Below are positions 33,995-42,091 of a DNA stretch of 64,000 bases, in pieces; position 1 is the stretch's first letter; every line of letters begins with the position of its first letter. The stretch covers positions 7,006,001-7,070,000 of the forward strand of contig NZ_CP030047.1 of assembly GCF_015291625.1 (NCBI RefSeq), written 5' to 3'. A program made the position numbers and the translations under genes. A model generated the notes under the pieces. That model was given only the letters and a program-made list of their open reading frames with translations. It did not search any database and was not told the DNA's origin. This DNA is from Bradyrhizobium sp. CCBAU 53421. Lineage in GTDB: Bacteria; Pseudomonadota; Alphaproteobacteria; Rhizobiales; Xanthobacteraceae.

Positions 33995-35194
33995 TCATCG
34001 GCCCGCATCTGCTTGCGCGGCCATGGCCCCGGACATCGGCACCCAGCGTTCGCCGTCGAAACGCTGCGGCCGCAGCGATGTGATCAGACGATAGTCGTCC
34101 GGGCTGGTGTTGACGGTAATGCCGGGAATCAGACCCGGAAGCGTCAGGTTCTTCAGCGCGGTGGCGTGTTTCATGAGGTTCTGCCGGGAAAGATCATCGC
34201 CGCAGGCCTCGATGACCTTGGCCATGAGGATAGCGACGTTCCATCCGGTGAAGTTGAGCTGATCCTCAATGTCGCCCTCGGGATAGTACGTCCTCATGAA
34301 GGCCAGCCACTCCAGATAAGCGGGGTCATTGGCCCATTCCGGATCGCCGACCGACTTGGTCGGCGTCGCCGAGATCGCACCCTTGGCGTTTTCGAGCCCG
34401 GCCGGCTTGAGGATCGTCGCAACGAAGTTGCTGCCGATCGGCAGGAACTGCTGCGCATGCCAGCCGAGCTCGCCCACCTTGCGGATCGCCTGCGAGGTGA
34501 ACTTGCCGGTCGATGCATTGAGAAAGACGTTGGCATTGGTGCTGGCAAGCGCGACCACCTGTGAATCGACCGTCGGCGACGTGACCTCGTATGGCGAGGC
34601 TGCGACAATCTCGGCCTTGGGATCGAGCCGGGCCAGTTCGGCCTTGAAGCTGCGCAGATATTCGCGGCCGTAGTCGTCGTTCTGGTACAACACGGCGACC
34701 CGCGAGGCGGGCGTGTGCTCGGCCACCAGCCGCGCATAGATCGCAGCCTCTGTGCTGAACAACGTCATCCCCGAAATGGTGTAGGGACTGGTCTTCGGGT
34801 CGGCGAAGCGCTCGCTGGCCGCAAACACGAACAGCTGGGGGATCTTCTTGGCGTTGAGATACTTCTGGACTGCGGCGTTCTGCGCGGTTCCCATGCTGCC
34901 GAAGATCGCGACCGCATCATCATTCTCGATCAGCCTGCGTGTCTGTTCCACGGCTTTTGTCGGGCTGTAGCCATCGTCGAGCGAGATCAGCTTGACCTTG
35001 TGGCCATTGATGCCGCCGCGCTCGTTGATCATCTGGAAATAGCGCGCCTGCACCTTGCCGACGGCGCTCAAGGCCGAAGCCGGCCCGCTATAGGGCATGG
35101 TCTGCCCAATGATCAGATCGGTCTGGGCCGCCTCTGCCGAGTCGCCGGCACCGAGCAAAGCTGCAAACAAAAATATCGCGCGAAGTCCGCGCAT
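33995..35194 (-). CDS. ABC-type periplasmic substrate-binding protein, second copy type
   Basis: A 399-residue Peripla_BP_6 protein with a signal peptide (MRGLRAIFLFAALLGAGDSAEA), then TDLIIGQTMPYSGPASALSAVGKVQARYFQMINERGGINGHKVKLISLDDGYSPTKAVEQTRRLI and AIFGSMGTAQNAAVQKYL. It is not a close copy of the protein at 31548. ATG 35194 follows GGGGAGGGG. The promoter upstream carries a palindromic operator identical in core to the one before the Rieske oxygenase gene, so both belong to one regulon, presumably for uptake of the oxygenase substrate. Permease and ATPase genes are absent here too. Confidence 0.88.
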   Translation of the reverse strand: MRGLRAIFLFAALLGAGDSAEAAQTDLIIGQTMPYSGPASALSAVGKVQARYFQMINERGGINGHKVKLISLDDGYSPTKAVEQTRRLIENDDAVAIFGSMGTAQNAAVQKYLNAKKIPQLFVFAASERFADPKTSPYTISGMTLFSTEAAIYARLVAEHTPASRVAVLYQNDDYGREYLRSFKAELARLDPKAEIVAASPYEVTSPTVDSQVVALASTNANVFLNASTGKFTSQAIRKVGELGWHAQQFLPIGSNFVATILKPAGLENAKGAISATPTKSVGDPEWANDPAYLEWLAFMRTYYPEGDIEDQLNFTGWNVAILMAKVIEACGDDLSRQNLMKHATALKNLTLPGLIPGITVNTSPDDYRLITSLRPQRFDGERWVPMSGAMAAQADAGR

Positions 35195-35220
35195 ACGCCC
35201 CTCCCCTGTTTTCTTATCTG

Positions 35221-35250
35221 GAATATTCTTCCTAGGAAGATAAATGTCAA
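35221..35250 (-). promoter_or_regulatory. Promoter with palindromic operator in the spacer (site A)
   Basis: On the minus strand TTGACA (35245-35250) is separated by 18 bases from ATATTC (35221-35226). The spacer contains the perfect 14-base palindrome TCTTCCTAGGAAGA (35227-35240). It precedes the binding-protein gene starting at 35194; the divergent MarR gene starts 166 bases away. The same arrangement recurs at 38946-38975. Confidence 0.75.
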
Positions 35251-35405
35251 CCCGCGACATGGGCGGCAAATGGCCGCTCCGCGGCGCGATACGCAGGACC
35301 TGGAGCAATGCCGGCAAGTTGCGGGGCGACACGTCAGTTCGACGGTGTTAGATTGCTGCGACGCATGATGCCGGCGCCATTGGCGCAGGAAGGGGATTGG
35401 AAGGA

Positions 35406-35999
35406 ATGAAGAAGAGCAGCGTGTCGCGCCGCGCCGAACCTACGATCAGGCAGCCGCCTACGCTCGATAGCGCTCTTTATGACGACATCGAGGCCGCCTG
35501 GCTCGAGCAGCGCCCCGACCTCGACCTTGCCGCGGCGTGCACCTTGTTGCGGCTGGAGCGCGTCAATCAGCTTCATGAAATACGCCTGCAAGACATAGCG
35601 AAAGCCGTCGGCCTGCAAACCGGCGAGTTCTACGTCCTGCTGGCGCTCAGGCGCTCGGGGAAACCATACGAGTTGCGCCCAACCGACCTGTTTCGCGCCC
35701 TCCTCGTCACCTCGGGCGCCATGACCAAGCGCGTGGCGCGGCTCCAGGAAGGCGGCTTCGTCCTGCGCGTCTCGGCCAGCGATGACGGCCGTTCGGAACT
35801 GGTCCGCCTCACCGCCAAAGGTCTGGCGACCGCCGACCGCGGCATTGCCGAGGTGGCAAGGGTGGTCGAGGGTGTGACCGAGGCAAGCGGGCTGACCAAG
35901 GCGGAGTTCGCGATGCTCGACCGCTGCCTGCGCAAGCTGCTCGCCGTCAGAACCGTGAAAGTACCGAAGAAATCCGGCCGGCTCGCGGCGGCGGATTAG
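35406..35999 (+). CDS. MarR family transcriptional regulator
   Basis: A 197-residue winged-helix regulator: LDSALYDDIEAAWLEQRPDLDLAAACTLLRLERVNQLHE, then EFYVLLALRRSGKPYELRPTDLFRALLVTSGAMTKRVARLQEGGFVLRVSASDDGRSELVRLTAKG with the recognition helix and the D.R...V.LT wing motif of MarR. MarR dimers bind palindromes and respond to phenolic or aromatic ligands. It lies between the binding-protein gene and the Rieske cluster, and two matching palindromes overlap the promoters of those units, making it the obvious candidate repressor. ATG 35406 is preferred (AGGAAGGGG upstream); TTG 35397 is in frame. Confidence 0.88.
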   Translation: MKKSSVSRRAEPTIRQPPTLDSALYDDIEAAWLEQRPDLDLAAACTLLRLERVNQLHEIRLQDIAKAVGLQTGEFYVLLALRRSGKPYELRPTDLFRALLVTSGAMTKRVARLQEGGFVLRVSASDDGRSELVRLTAKGLATADRGIAEVARVVEGVTEASGLTKAEFAMLDRCLRKLLAVRTVKVPKKSGRLAAAD

Positions 36000-36016
36000 C
36001 GCTGCCGCCGGCAACA

Positions 36017-37255
36017 TTACGCAACAGCCTGGTTACTCGTCTTCAGCAACGATTTGAGATCGCATGAACTGTCTTCGGCCTGGTCCGGCGTTGGCGAAAT
36101 GCCGGCCGCGATCAGGCGTCGCGCCACCATCTGGTCGCCGGAATTGTTGATGCTGTCGACTGCGACGAGCTTGCCCTGCCGGTAGTTGAACACGGAGAAC
36201 CGGCCGGCTTCGATTGCGCCGCGAATCACGATCCGGTCGCTGCGCACCGAGTGTCCGACGATCTGAAGCTTGAGATCGTGTTGATCGGACCAGAACCTCG
36301 GCACGCTGTCATAGGCCTCATGGCTTTCCGCGATCGCAAGTCCGACCGCCCGTCCCTGGTCTTGCGCGTGCTGAACCGACTCCAGCCTGATCCATCCCCC
36401 CACGAAGCGGCTGTAGTGATTGGCGCAGTCGCCGGCGGCGTAGATGGCCGGGCGTGCCGTCCGGCCGTGCTCATCCACCACAATGCCATTGGCGCAATCC
36501 AGCCCCGCGGCAACAGCGAACTCATCATTCGCGATGCCGCCAATGCCGACAACGACGAGGTCGGCGCCGAGACGGACGCCTCCATTCAGCTCGACCGCCG
36601 CGATCCGTCCACCATCGCCGATCATTGCCGAGACGGCCGTGCCGAACTTCACCGCAACGCCGGCTCGAAGGTGACGATCAAGCAGGAAGCACGACACCAC
36701 CGGAGAGACCGCCCGCTCCAGCAACCGCGACGATGCCTCGATCACTGTCACTTTCTTGCCGAGCCTGGCTGCCGAGGACGCCACCTCGAGCCCGATGAAG
36801 CCGCCGCCGACGATCACGATCTCGCTGGCGTGGCCGAGCCGCGCCTTGAGGTCGACGGCATCGGCTATCGACCTAAGATAGCAGATTCCGTCGAGTTCGG
36901 CCCCGGGGACTGCGATCTTTCGCGCGCGCGAGCCGGTGGCGATGACGAGGCGCTCGAAGTCGAGCACCACGCCGTCGGCCAACGCGACCCGGCTGGCGCT
37001 ACGATCGATCTCGACAACGCGGTGGCCGAGGCACAGCTCGATTCGCTTGCCCGCAAAAAGCGCCTCGTCATGCATGCGGAGCTCATGGGCGCCGATCTCG
37101 CCGAGCAGATAGTCCTTGGAAAGCGGCGGCCGTTGATATGGCAGTGTCCTTTCATCGGTGATCACGGTAACAGGTTCAGCATAGCCCGCATCGCGCGCGG
37201 TGAAGGCCGCCTGAATGCCGGCATAGGATGCGCCGATGACGACAAGGCCGCTCAC
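36017..37255 (-). CDS. FAD-dependent ferredoxin reductase of a Rieske oxygenase system
   Basis: A 412-residue flavoprotein of the pyridine nucleotide-disulfide reductase type. The FAD dinucleotide fold is at the N-terminus (LVVIGASYAGIQAA), the NAD(P) fold follows (IVIVGGGFIGLEVASSAARLGKKVTVIEA), and the second FAD site is AIYAAGDCANH. DERTLPYQRPPLSKDYLLGE is typical of ferredoxin reductases serving ring hydroxylases. It starts at GTG 37255 inside the stop of the ferredoxin gene (GTGA overlap), so it is translationally coupled. Its role is to pass electrons from NAD(P)H to the Rieske ferredoxin encoded just upstream. Confidence 0.88.
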   Translation of the reverse strand: MSGLVVIGASYAGIQAAFTARDAGYAEPVTVITDERTLPYQRPPLSKDYLLGEIGAHELRMHDEALFAGKRIELCLGHRVVEIDRSASRVALADGVVLDFERLVIATGSRARKIAVPGAELDGICYLRSIADAVDLKARLGHASEIVIVGGGFIGLEVASSAARLGKKVTVIEASSRLLERAVSPVVSCFLLDRHLRAGVAVKFGTAVSAMIGDGGRIAAVELNGGVRLGADLVVVGIGGIANDEFAVAAGLDCANGIVVDEHGRTARPAIYAAGDCANHYSRFVGGWIRLESVQHAQDQGRAVGLAIAESHEAYDSVPRFWSDQHDLKLQIVGHSVRSDRIVIRGAIEAGRFSVFNYRQGKLVAVDSINNSGDQMVARRLIAAGISPTPDQAEDSSCDLKSLLKTSNQAVA

Positions 37256-37608
37256 GGATTGACGTCCGCGCTGCCGCGACATGCTGCTTCCGGTGCAGCG
37301 CCAGCACCGAGTTGCACATAGACGTCGCCGTCGCGGATCTCGACCTTGAACGCCTCGATATCCTTGTAGGCGCTTGACCGGCATTTACCGTCACGGACAT
37401 CGAACATCGCGCCGTGCAGCGGGCATTCGATCACGTGGCGTTCGAGAAATCCCGTCGACAACAATGCAAACGCGTGCGAGCAGACGTCGTCCGTTGCAAA
37501 GATGTCGTCGTCGAACTTGTAGAGCGCGACACGGCGCTCGCCCACCTTGAAGCCCAACGGCTCACCTTCCGACAGTTTCGCGGCTGCGCAGAGATGGTGC
37601 CAGGTCAT
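37252..37608 (-). CDS. Rieske-type ferredoxin of an aromatic oxygenase system
   Basis: A 118-residue soluble Rieske ferredoxin. The [2Fe-2S] ligands are CSHAFALLSTGFL (Cys-x-His) and CPLHGAMFDV (Cys-x2-His), spaced as in naphthalene/biphenyl dioxygenase ferredoxins. The C-terminal tail GAGAAPEAACRGSADVNP is longer than usual. ATG 37608 has AGGAG 11 bases upstream. Located between the oxygenase and reductase genes on the same strand, it completes a three-component electron chain. Confidence 0.9.
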   Translation of the reverse strand: MTWHHLCAAAKLSEGEPLGFKVGERRVALYKFDDDIFATDDVCSHAFALLSTGFLERHVIECPLHGAMFDVRDGKCRSSAYKDIEAFKVEIRDGDVYVQLGAGAAPEAACRGSADVNP

Positions 37609-37682
37609 GAGATATCGTCTCCTGGGTCGATGCGGCGAAATCGGCGCGGACACTTAGCCCGCGCCCAAGGCGTCAAATCCGA

Positions 37683-38906
37683 TCAGCGCGGAATCTGCCG
37701 CCAGTCCTCGGCTGTGGAGCCGAGCCGGCCGCCGACCGCACGGATATCCTTGTAGGACATGGCCTCGCTCTGACCGCTCTTCGGCGCCTTGCCGTTCATG
37801 AAGCCGTGCACTTCGTCGAGCAGCTGGCGACGCACCCTGACGATCGCCTGGTCCGCCGAGCAGAGATATTCCTGCGAACGGTCGACGATCGGGCCCATAC
37901 TGACCATGACCACGAAATCCTCGATGACGATCTCATGGAAGCCGGTGCTGTTGCCGGCATCCATGATCTGGCGGTTCTGCCCCCAATTGTTGCTCTGATC
38001 GCCGGGCAGGCCGCCAGCCATCGGCCACTGGTTGGCGCGCTGCACCTTGCGCCACGAATCCACCGGCTTCTCGGGATTGTAGAAGATGTACCACTGGATC
38101 AGGTTCTCGTCGTCGATCGGCACCGCGATGATCGCGGTGCGATCCTGCTGCGGCCCGGAGAAGATTGGCGCGATCAAGCCATAGTAAGGCATCACGAACT
38201 CGGTGACGCGGGCGAGGCATGATCCGTCCGGTGCGGTTCGCAGCGCCGCGGCACGGAAGCCATAGGGCTTCTTATCGAATTCGTAGCCGACTTCGGTGTT
38301 GACGCGGGTGGCGCCGAAATCGGTCGAGGATGTCGCGGTCCAGCTCTGGTGCAGCAGCGAGACATGCGAGGAATCGATGGTGGCCTCGACGCCTTGCAGC
38401 CAGTTAGCCTTGAGCTCGATGCCGGCCGCGTAGACTTGCTCCGGCGGCAGATCCATCCATTCGAAATCGGGCGCGGGCGGCGCGGCGCCCTCCCCGAGCC
38501 AGACCCAGATCAGCCCAGCGCCTTCCCGCACGGGATAGGATTTTGCCCTGACGGTCCTGGCGAATTCTTTGGGGTTGTTCGGCTCGTTGGGAACGTCGAG
38601 CACCTCGCCATCGGCCTTGATCTTCCAGCCATGGAACAGGCAGGTCAGCGAGCAGTCGTCGATCCGCGCCAGTGCGAGCGAGGCGCCGCGGTGCGGACAG
38701 GCCTCGTCGAGGAAGCCGACGGTGCCGTCCTTTCCCCTGAACACCACGAAGTTGCGGCCGAACAGCTTGACGCGGACCGGCGCCTCCCCCTTGCGCACCC
38801 GCACCGAGAGCACGGCCGGCAGCCAATAATGCTGCCGCAGCATGCGTCCCATCGGTGCGTCACCCGTGACGCGGCACAGCAATTCGTTCTCTTCCCTGGT
38901 GACCAT
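37683..38906 (-). CDS. Rieske aromatic ring-hydroxylating oxygenase, alpha subunit
   Basis: A 407-residue oxygenase. The Rieske domain has CPHRG (C70, H72) and CLFHGW (C89, H92). The catalytic domain has the mononuclear iron motif EATIDSSHVSLLH (bridging D178, ligands H181 and H186). The start MVTREENELLCRVTGDAPMGRMLRQHYWLPA resembles the phthalate 4,5-dioxygenase/phenoxybenzoate dioxygenase group, alpha-only oxygenases active on aromatic acids and ethers. That group normally pairs with a two-domain reductase, whereas here a separate ferredoxin and FAD reductase follow. The substrate is unknown; the neighbouring protocatechuate genes suggest an aromatic acid. Confidence 0.9.
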   Translation of the reverse strand: MVTREENELLCRVTGDAPMGRMLRQHYWLPAVLSVRVRKGEAPVRVKLFGRNFVVFRGKDGTVGFLDEACPHRGASLALARIDDCSLTCLFHGWKIKADGEVLDVPNEPNNPKEFARTVRAKSYPVREGAGLIWVWLGEGAAPPAPDFEWMDLPPEQVYAAGIELKANWLQGVEATIDSSHVSLLHQSWTATSSTDFGATRVNTEVGYEFDKKPYGFRAAALRTAPDGSCLARVTEFVMPYYGLIAPIFSGPQQDRTAIIAVPIDDENLIQWYIFYNPEKPVDSWRKVQRANQWPMAGGLPGDQSNNWGQNRQIMDAGNSTGFHEIVIEDFVVMVSMGPIVDRSQEYLCSADQAIVRVRRQLLDEVHGFMNGKAPKSGQSEAMSYKDIRAVGGRLGSTAEDWRQIPR

Positions 38907-38945
38907 CGCGAACTCTCCCTGATTGACGCTTACGACGTCCTAGGC

Positions 38946-38975
38946 TTAATATCTTCCTAGGAAGATTATTGTCAA
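38946..38975 (-). promoter_or_regulatory. Promoter with palindromic operator in the spacer (site B)
   Basis: On the minus strand TTGACA (38970-38975) is 18 bases from TATTAA (38946-38951). The spacer holds the palindrome ATCTTCCTAGGAAGAT (38951-38966, 16 bases, perfect). It drives the Rieske oxygenase gene 40 bases downstream. A degenerate second copy of the half-site (ATCTTCC..AGAAG, 38979-38992) lies toward the divergent SDR gene. Confidence 0.78.
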
Positions 38976-39009
38976 GTTATCTTCCAAAGAAGCCATATTG
39001 GAGGATCGC

Positions 39010-39885
39010 ATGAGCAAGGGACGCCTCAAGGATCGGATAGCGCTGGTGACGGGAGGAAGCCGCGGGGTCGGAAAGGGAGTCGCCATCGGCCTCGCCGAGG
39101 CCGGCGCGACGGTGGTTGTCACGGCGCGGACGCGCAACAGCGGCGGGTCGGAATGGCCAGGCTCGCTCGATGAGACCATCGCCGCAATCAATGAGGTCGG
39201 CGGCCGAGGCATCGGCTTGCTGTGCGATCATTCTGACGATGGCTCGGTGAAGGAGGTCTTCGACGTTGTCCGGCGCGATCACGGGCGGCTCGACGTGCTT
39301 GTCAACAACGTGTTCGCGGCGCCGAACGTGATGCCGGTGAATGTCCCATTCTGGCAGGTCCAGGCCTCGCTGTGGGATACCATGCACCGGGTCGGCCTGC
39401 GCTCGCATTTCATCGCAAGCCAGTTCGCCGTGCCGCTGATGCTGCCACAACGGCGCGGTCTGATCGTCAACACGTCATCGGGCGGTGGCATCAGATACAC
39501 CTTCAACGTTCCGTTCGGCGTGCAGAAGTCAGGCGTCGACCGGATGGCGCGTGACATGGCGCATGAGTTGCAGCCGTTCGGCATTGCCGCCGTCTCGATC
39601 TGGCCCGGCTACATCAAGAGCGAGAAGCTCGCGGCGCAGCCCGACCGCGTGCCGCTGGCGCTTGCCAAACTGATCGTCGAACGCGGCGAGACGCCGGTGT
39701 TCGCCGGGCGCGCGGTGGCTGCACTCGCCGGCGATCCTGACGTGATGACCAAGAGCGGTCAGATCCTGCTCGCCTCGGAGTTGGCGTCCGAATACGGCTT
39801 CACCGATATCGACGGCAAGGTCCCGCCGCCGCCGAGCCGCGATCCTGCGCCGCTCTCCGTGTTCAAGCCAAGCGCCATGACCTGA
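39010..39885 (+). CDS. Short-chain dehydrogenase family protein with Phe at the catalytic Tyr position
   Basis: A 291-residue SDR of the DHRS1-like type. The cofactor motif is TGGSRGVGKG (residues 14-23), NNVFA follows the usual NNAG position, and the active-site Ser lies in NTSSGGG (about 155-160). The YxxxK motif reads FGVQK (Phe169, Lys173): the codon is TTC where TAC/TAT is expected. Without the Tyr hydroxyl, normal SDR oxidoreductase chemistry should be impaired unless Tyr163 substitutes. It is divergent from the Rieske oxygenase gene across a shared operator region, where a dihydrodiol dehydrogenase would be expected. ATG 39010 has GGAGG upstream. Confidence 0.85.
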   Translation: MSKGRLKDRIALVTGGSRGVGKGVAIGLAEAGATVVVTARTRNSGGSEWPGSLDETIAAINEVGGRGIGLLCDHSDDGSVKEVFDVVRRDHGRLDVLVNNVFAAPNVMPVNVPFWQVQASLWDTMHRVGLRSHFIASQFAVPLMLPQRRGLIVNTSSGGGIRYTFNVPFGVQKSGVDRMARDMAHELQPFGIAAVSIWPGYIKSEKLAAQPDRVPLALAKLIVERGETPVFAGRAVAALAGDPDVMTKSGQILLASELASEYGFTDIDGKVPPPPSRDPAPLSVFKPSAMT

Positions 39886-40026
39886 GCTCCGGCGAGGAGA
39901 CACAAATGCGCATTCCAATCAGAATCTTCGGGCCCAATCGCCGAACGCGACTGGCACCTTCTGCCGCTCGCCGTCGGGACCGGCTTCGCCTGCGCGATTA
40001 CGATCGCCAAGACCCTTTCGCTGGCG

Positions 40027-40418
40027 ATGAGCGCGACGCCGCCATTTCCGGCACCGTTGTGTGCCGAGATGTCTTCATCCGCCACGGCGCTCAACAAGGT
40101 CGAGGTGATTGCGTCGCACGCCCTACCGAATGTCCCTGGCAAGCGGGTCACGGTGGTCCGTGTGAGTTATGGACCGGCGGCTTCACGCCGCCGCACCGGC
40201 ATGGCGGCTCGGTGACAGCCTACATTACCAAGGGCGAGGTCAGCTCGCAGCTGAGCAGCGGCCCGCTGGAGACATTCGCGGTCGGGCAGTCGTTCTTTGA
40301 ACCGCCGAGCACGACGCATCTCGTCTCCGCCAATGCAAGCAATACCGAGCCAGCCGAACTGATCGCCGTCTTCGTCGCCGACGAGGGAGCGGAATTGACA
40401 ACGCTCCTCAACCAATAG
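40027..40418 (+). pseudogene. Cupin domain protein gene with a frameshift
   Basis: Two frames together give one cupin protein. From 40027 the frame reads to ALNKVEVIASHALPNVPGKRVTVVRVSYGP (about 40173). The next frame then continues GGFTPPHRHGGSVTAYITKGEV, GQSFFEPPSTTHLVSANAS and ELIAVFVADEGAELTTLLNQ to the stop at 40418. The PPHRHGG..Y.T.GEV ligand set is intact but lies after the shift. A missing G around 40175 (GGACCG-GCGGC) would account for it. Either the gene is inactive or there is a sequencing error. Its 5' extension upstream of 40027 in this frame is open but has no ATG. Confidence 0.7.
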
Positions 40419-41171
40419 CGGAATAATGACCGGATTAGGCGGCCTGCCCGGAAATCATGGGCCGCACCGGTTTCGTACCAGGAACGGCGTGAACGAGACA
40501 CAACGAACGCGATCGAAATCGAACGAAACTGCAACAAAATCAAAGAAGACGGTCGATCTCCCGTCGCTCATAACGGTCTGGTTGCAGGTTCGAGCCCTGC
40601 CGGGCCCACCAATGAGATCGATAGCTTACTTCGTTCTCGTTGCCCGCAGCGCGACGACCGCACCAGAAACCGCACCAGATACGTGCTGTTTTCGTTCACA
40701 CGAAAGTTCGCAACGGCGTCAGGCAAGCTCACCTGCTGATGAGTGGACGCGACAGTGCCATCCACGATCCTCGCCTTCGGCCGACGGAGAGGCACCGACA
40801 GAAGCAGTCTCTCCCGTTGGCGGTGAAGTCGGCTATCTCCGGCAAAGCGGAAGTCAGCCATAACGCCAATCAAGTCCGCTAAGGACCAGTAGCAGACATG
40901 CGGCGCGATGCGGTGACCAGATCAACATGGACGAGGTTGACGGCCCCCACACGCGCCGGCCGCAAACGCGGCCGGTCCTCAAGGACGCGCAATGAGCAAC
41001 GGCTGCACGTTTGCGCCGCCTGCCATCAGGGGATTCGACGACTCGAAGCGCGCGGTCTCGGCGTCCATCCCATTGGCCACCGCCAGCAAGGACTTAGCCA
41101 GGCCTTCAATGGTTGCACCTCCGCCTCGCCCGATATTTTTCTCCGATCACACGAAAAATTGCGATGCCGGC
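40419..41171. other. Intergenic stretch containing a tRNA fragment
   Basis: About 750 bases between the cupin pseudogene and the DeoR-type regulator gene. The only recognised element is the tRNA 3' half at 40566-40611. Open frames on both strands show no family character; a minus-strand frame ending in a GPAGLEPATRPL-like string is an artefact of reading the tRNA fragment backwards. Confidence 0.55.
40566..40611 (+). repeat. 3' half of a CAT-anticodon tRNA (Met or Ile2), possible attachment-site scar
   Basis: The sequence matches a tRNA from the anticodon loop to the end: loop CTCATAA with anticodon CAT (40569-40571), 3' anticodon-stem strand CGGTC, variable loop, a perfect T-arm GCAGG-TTCGAGC-CCTGC, acceptor strand CGGGCCCA and an encoded CCA. 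The 5' half is absent: upstream bases do not pair with CGGTC. Integrase target sites commonly end in this way. A diverged direct copy is at 46152-46189. Confidence 0.78.
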
Positions 41172-41939
41172 TCAGCGAACGCCGGCAACGATCACGCGCG
41201 CTCCCGCATCGGCGAGACGCTTGCACTGCTCCTCAGGTGCGCCGACATCAGTCACCAGAGTCCAGCGCGGCGGCAGCGGCGCCCAGGCCATCTGTTCGGC
41301 GCGGCCGAGCTTGCTGGTGTCGGCGAGAACGATGACTTCCTTCGACTGCTGCATCATCAGCGACTTCAGTGCGACCTGTTCGAGATCCGCTTCGCACAGG
41401 CCACGGCCATTCACCACGCCGTCGGCGCTCATGACGGCGCGGTCCGCGGTCATGCGCCGCAGCGCCTCATTGGCGAGCGGCCCCATGGTGCTCATGCTGG
41501 TGGTGCGCAGCGCGCCGCCCAGCACCACAAGCTCTATGCTCGGAGCCTTGGCGAGGAAGGGCAGCAGCGCAAGATTGTTGGTGATGATGCGCAGCCGCCG
41601 CTGCTGCAGCAGCCGGCCGAAGGCTGCGACCGTCGAGCCGGCATCGAGAATCAGCGTGTCGCCATCCTCGATCAGATCGATCGCCGCGCGCGCGATCGCC
41701 TCCTTTTGTTTGCCCTGAACCGCGAGGCGCTGCTCGAGCGTCGTCTCGTTCGCGTGGGCGGTGAGAATGGCGCCGCCGTAGGTGCGGCGCACGGCATTGT
41801 TCTTGGAAAGATGCTGCAGGTCGCGCCGCACGGTGGAAGCGGAGACGTCGAAGCGCCGCGCGAGATCGTCGACATCGATCTCTCCCGCGTTCAGTGCTTC
41901 CAACAGACGAGCGTGACGCTCCTTGCTGCGCATCGACAT
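41172..41939 (-). CDS. DeoR/GlpR family transcriptional regulator
   Basis: A 255-residue sugar-phosphate-responsive repressor. The N-terminal helix-turn-helix is DVDDLARRFDVSASTVRRDLQHLSKNNAVRRTYGGA, followed by a DeoR C-terminal sensor domain (DLIEDGDTLILDAGSTVAAFGRLL; LRIITNNLALLPFLA; LVVLGGALRTTSMSTMGPLA; GLCEADLEQVALKSLMMQQSKEVIVLADTSKLG). Located at the downstream end of the KdgT-kinase-PdxA operon on the same strand, 150 bases past pdxA. It most likely represses that operon and responds to a four-carbon acid sugar phosphate. Confidence 0.88.
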   Translation of the reverse strand: MSMRSKERHARLLEALNAGEIDVDDLARRFDVSASTVRRDLQHLSKNNAVRRTYGGAILTAHANETTLEQRLAVQGKQKEAIARAAIDLIEDGDTLILDAGSTVAAFGRLLQQRRLRIITNNLALLPFLAKAPSIELVVLGGALRTTSMSTMGPLANEALRRMTADRAVMSADGVVNGRGLCEADLEQVALKSLMMQQSKEVIVLADTSKLGRAEQMAWAPLPPRWTLVTDVGAPEEQCKRLADAGARVIVAGVR

Positions 41940-42091
41940 CGAACCTCAGCCCCCCGGATTCATTGCCGCCAGCCGAGCTCGACCGTATCGGCTTCGCGGC
42001 ACGGCCGATGGATACCACGATGCACCGGCCGTGCAATGTCAGCGCTTAGCGCGCATCTCGCTCCTCATCCTGAGGAGCCCGCGCACCCCGC

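Noticed and set aside
36251..37321. Plus-strand open frame of 356 codons
   Set aside because: It is antisense to the ferredoxin reductase gene, which has complete FAD and NAD motifs.
40568..40873. Minus-strand frame of about 100 codons ending in GPAGLEPATRPL
   Set aside because: That ending is the well-known antisense translation of a tRNA 3' end; the frame reads the tRNA fragment at 40566-40611 backwards.
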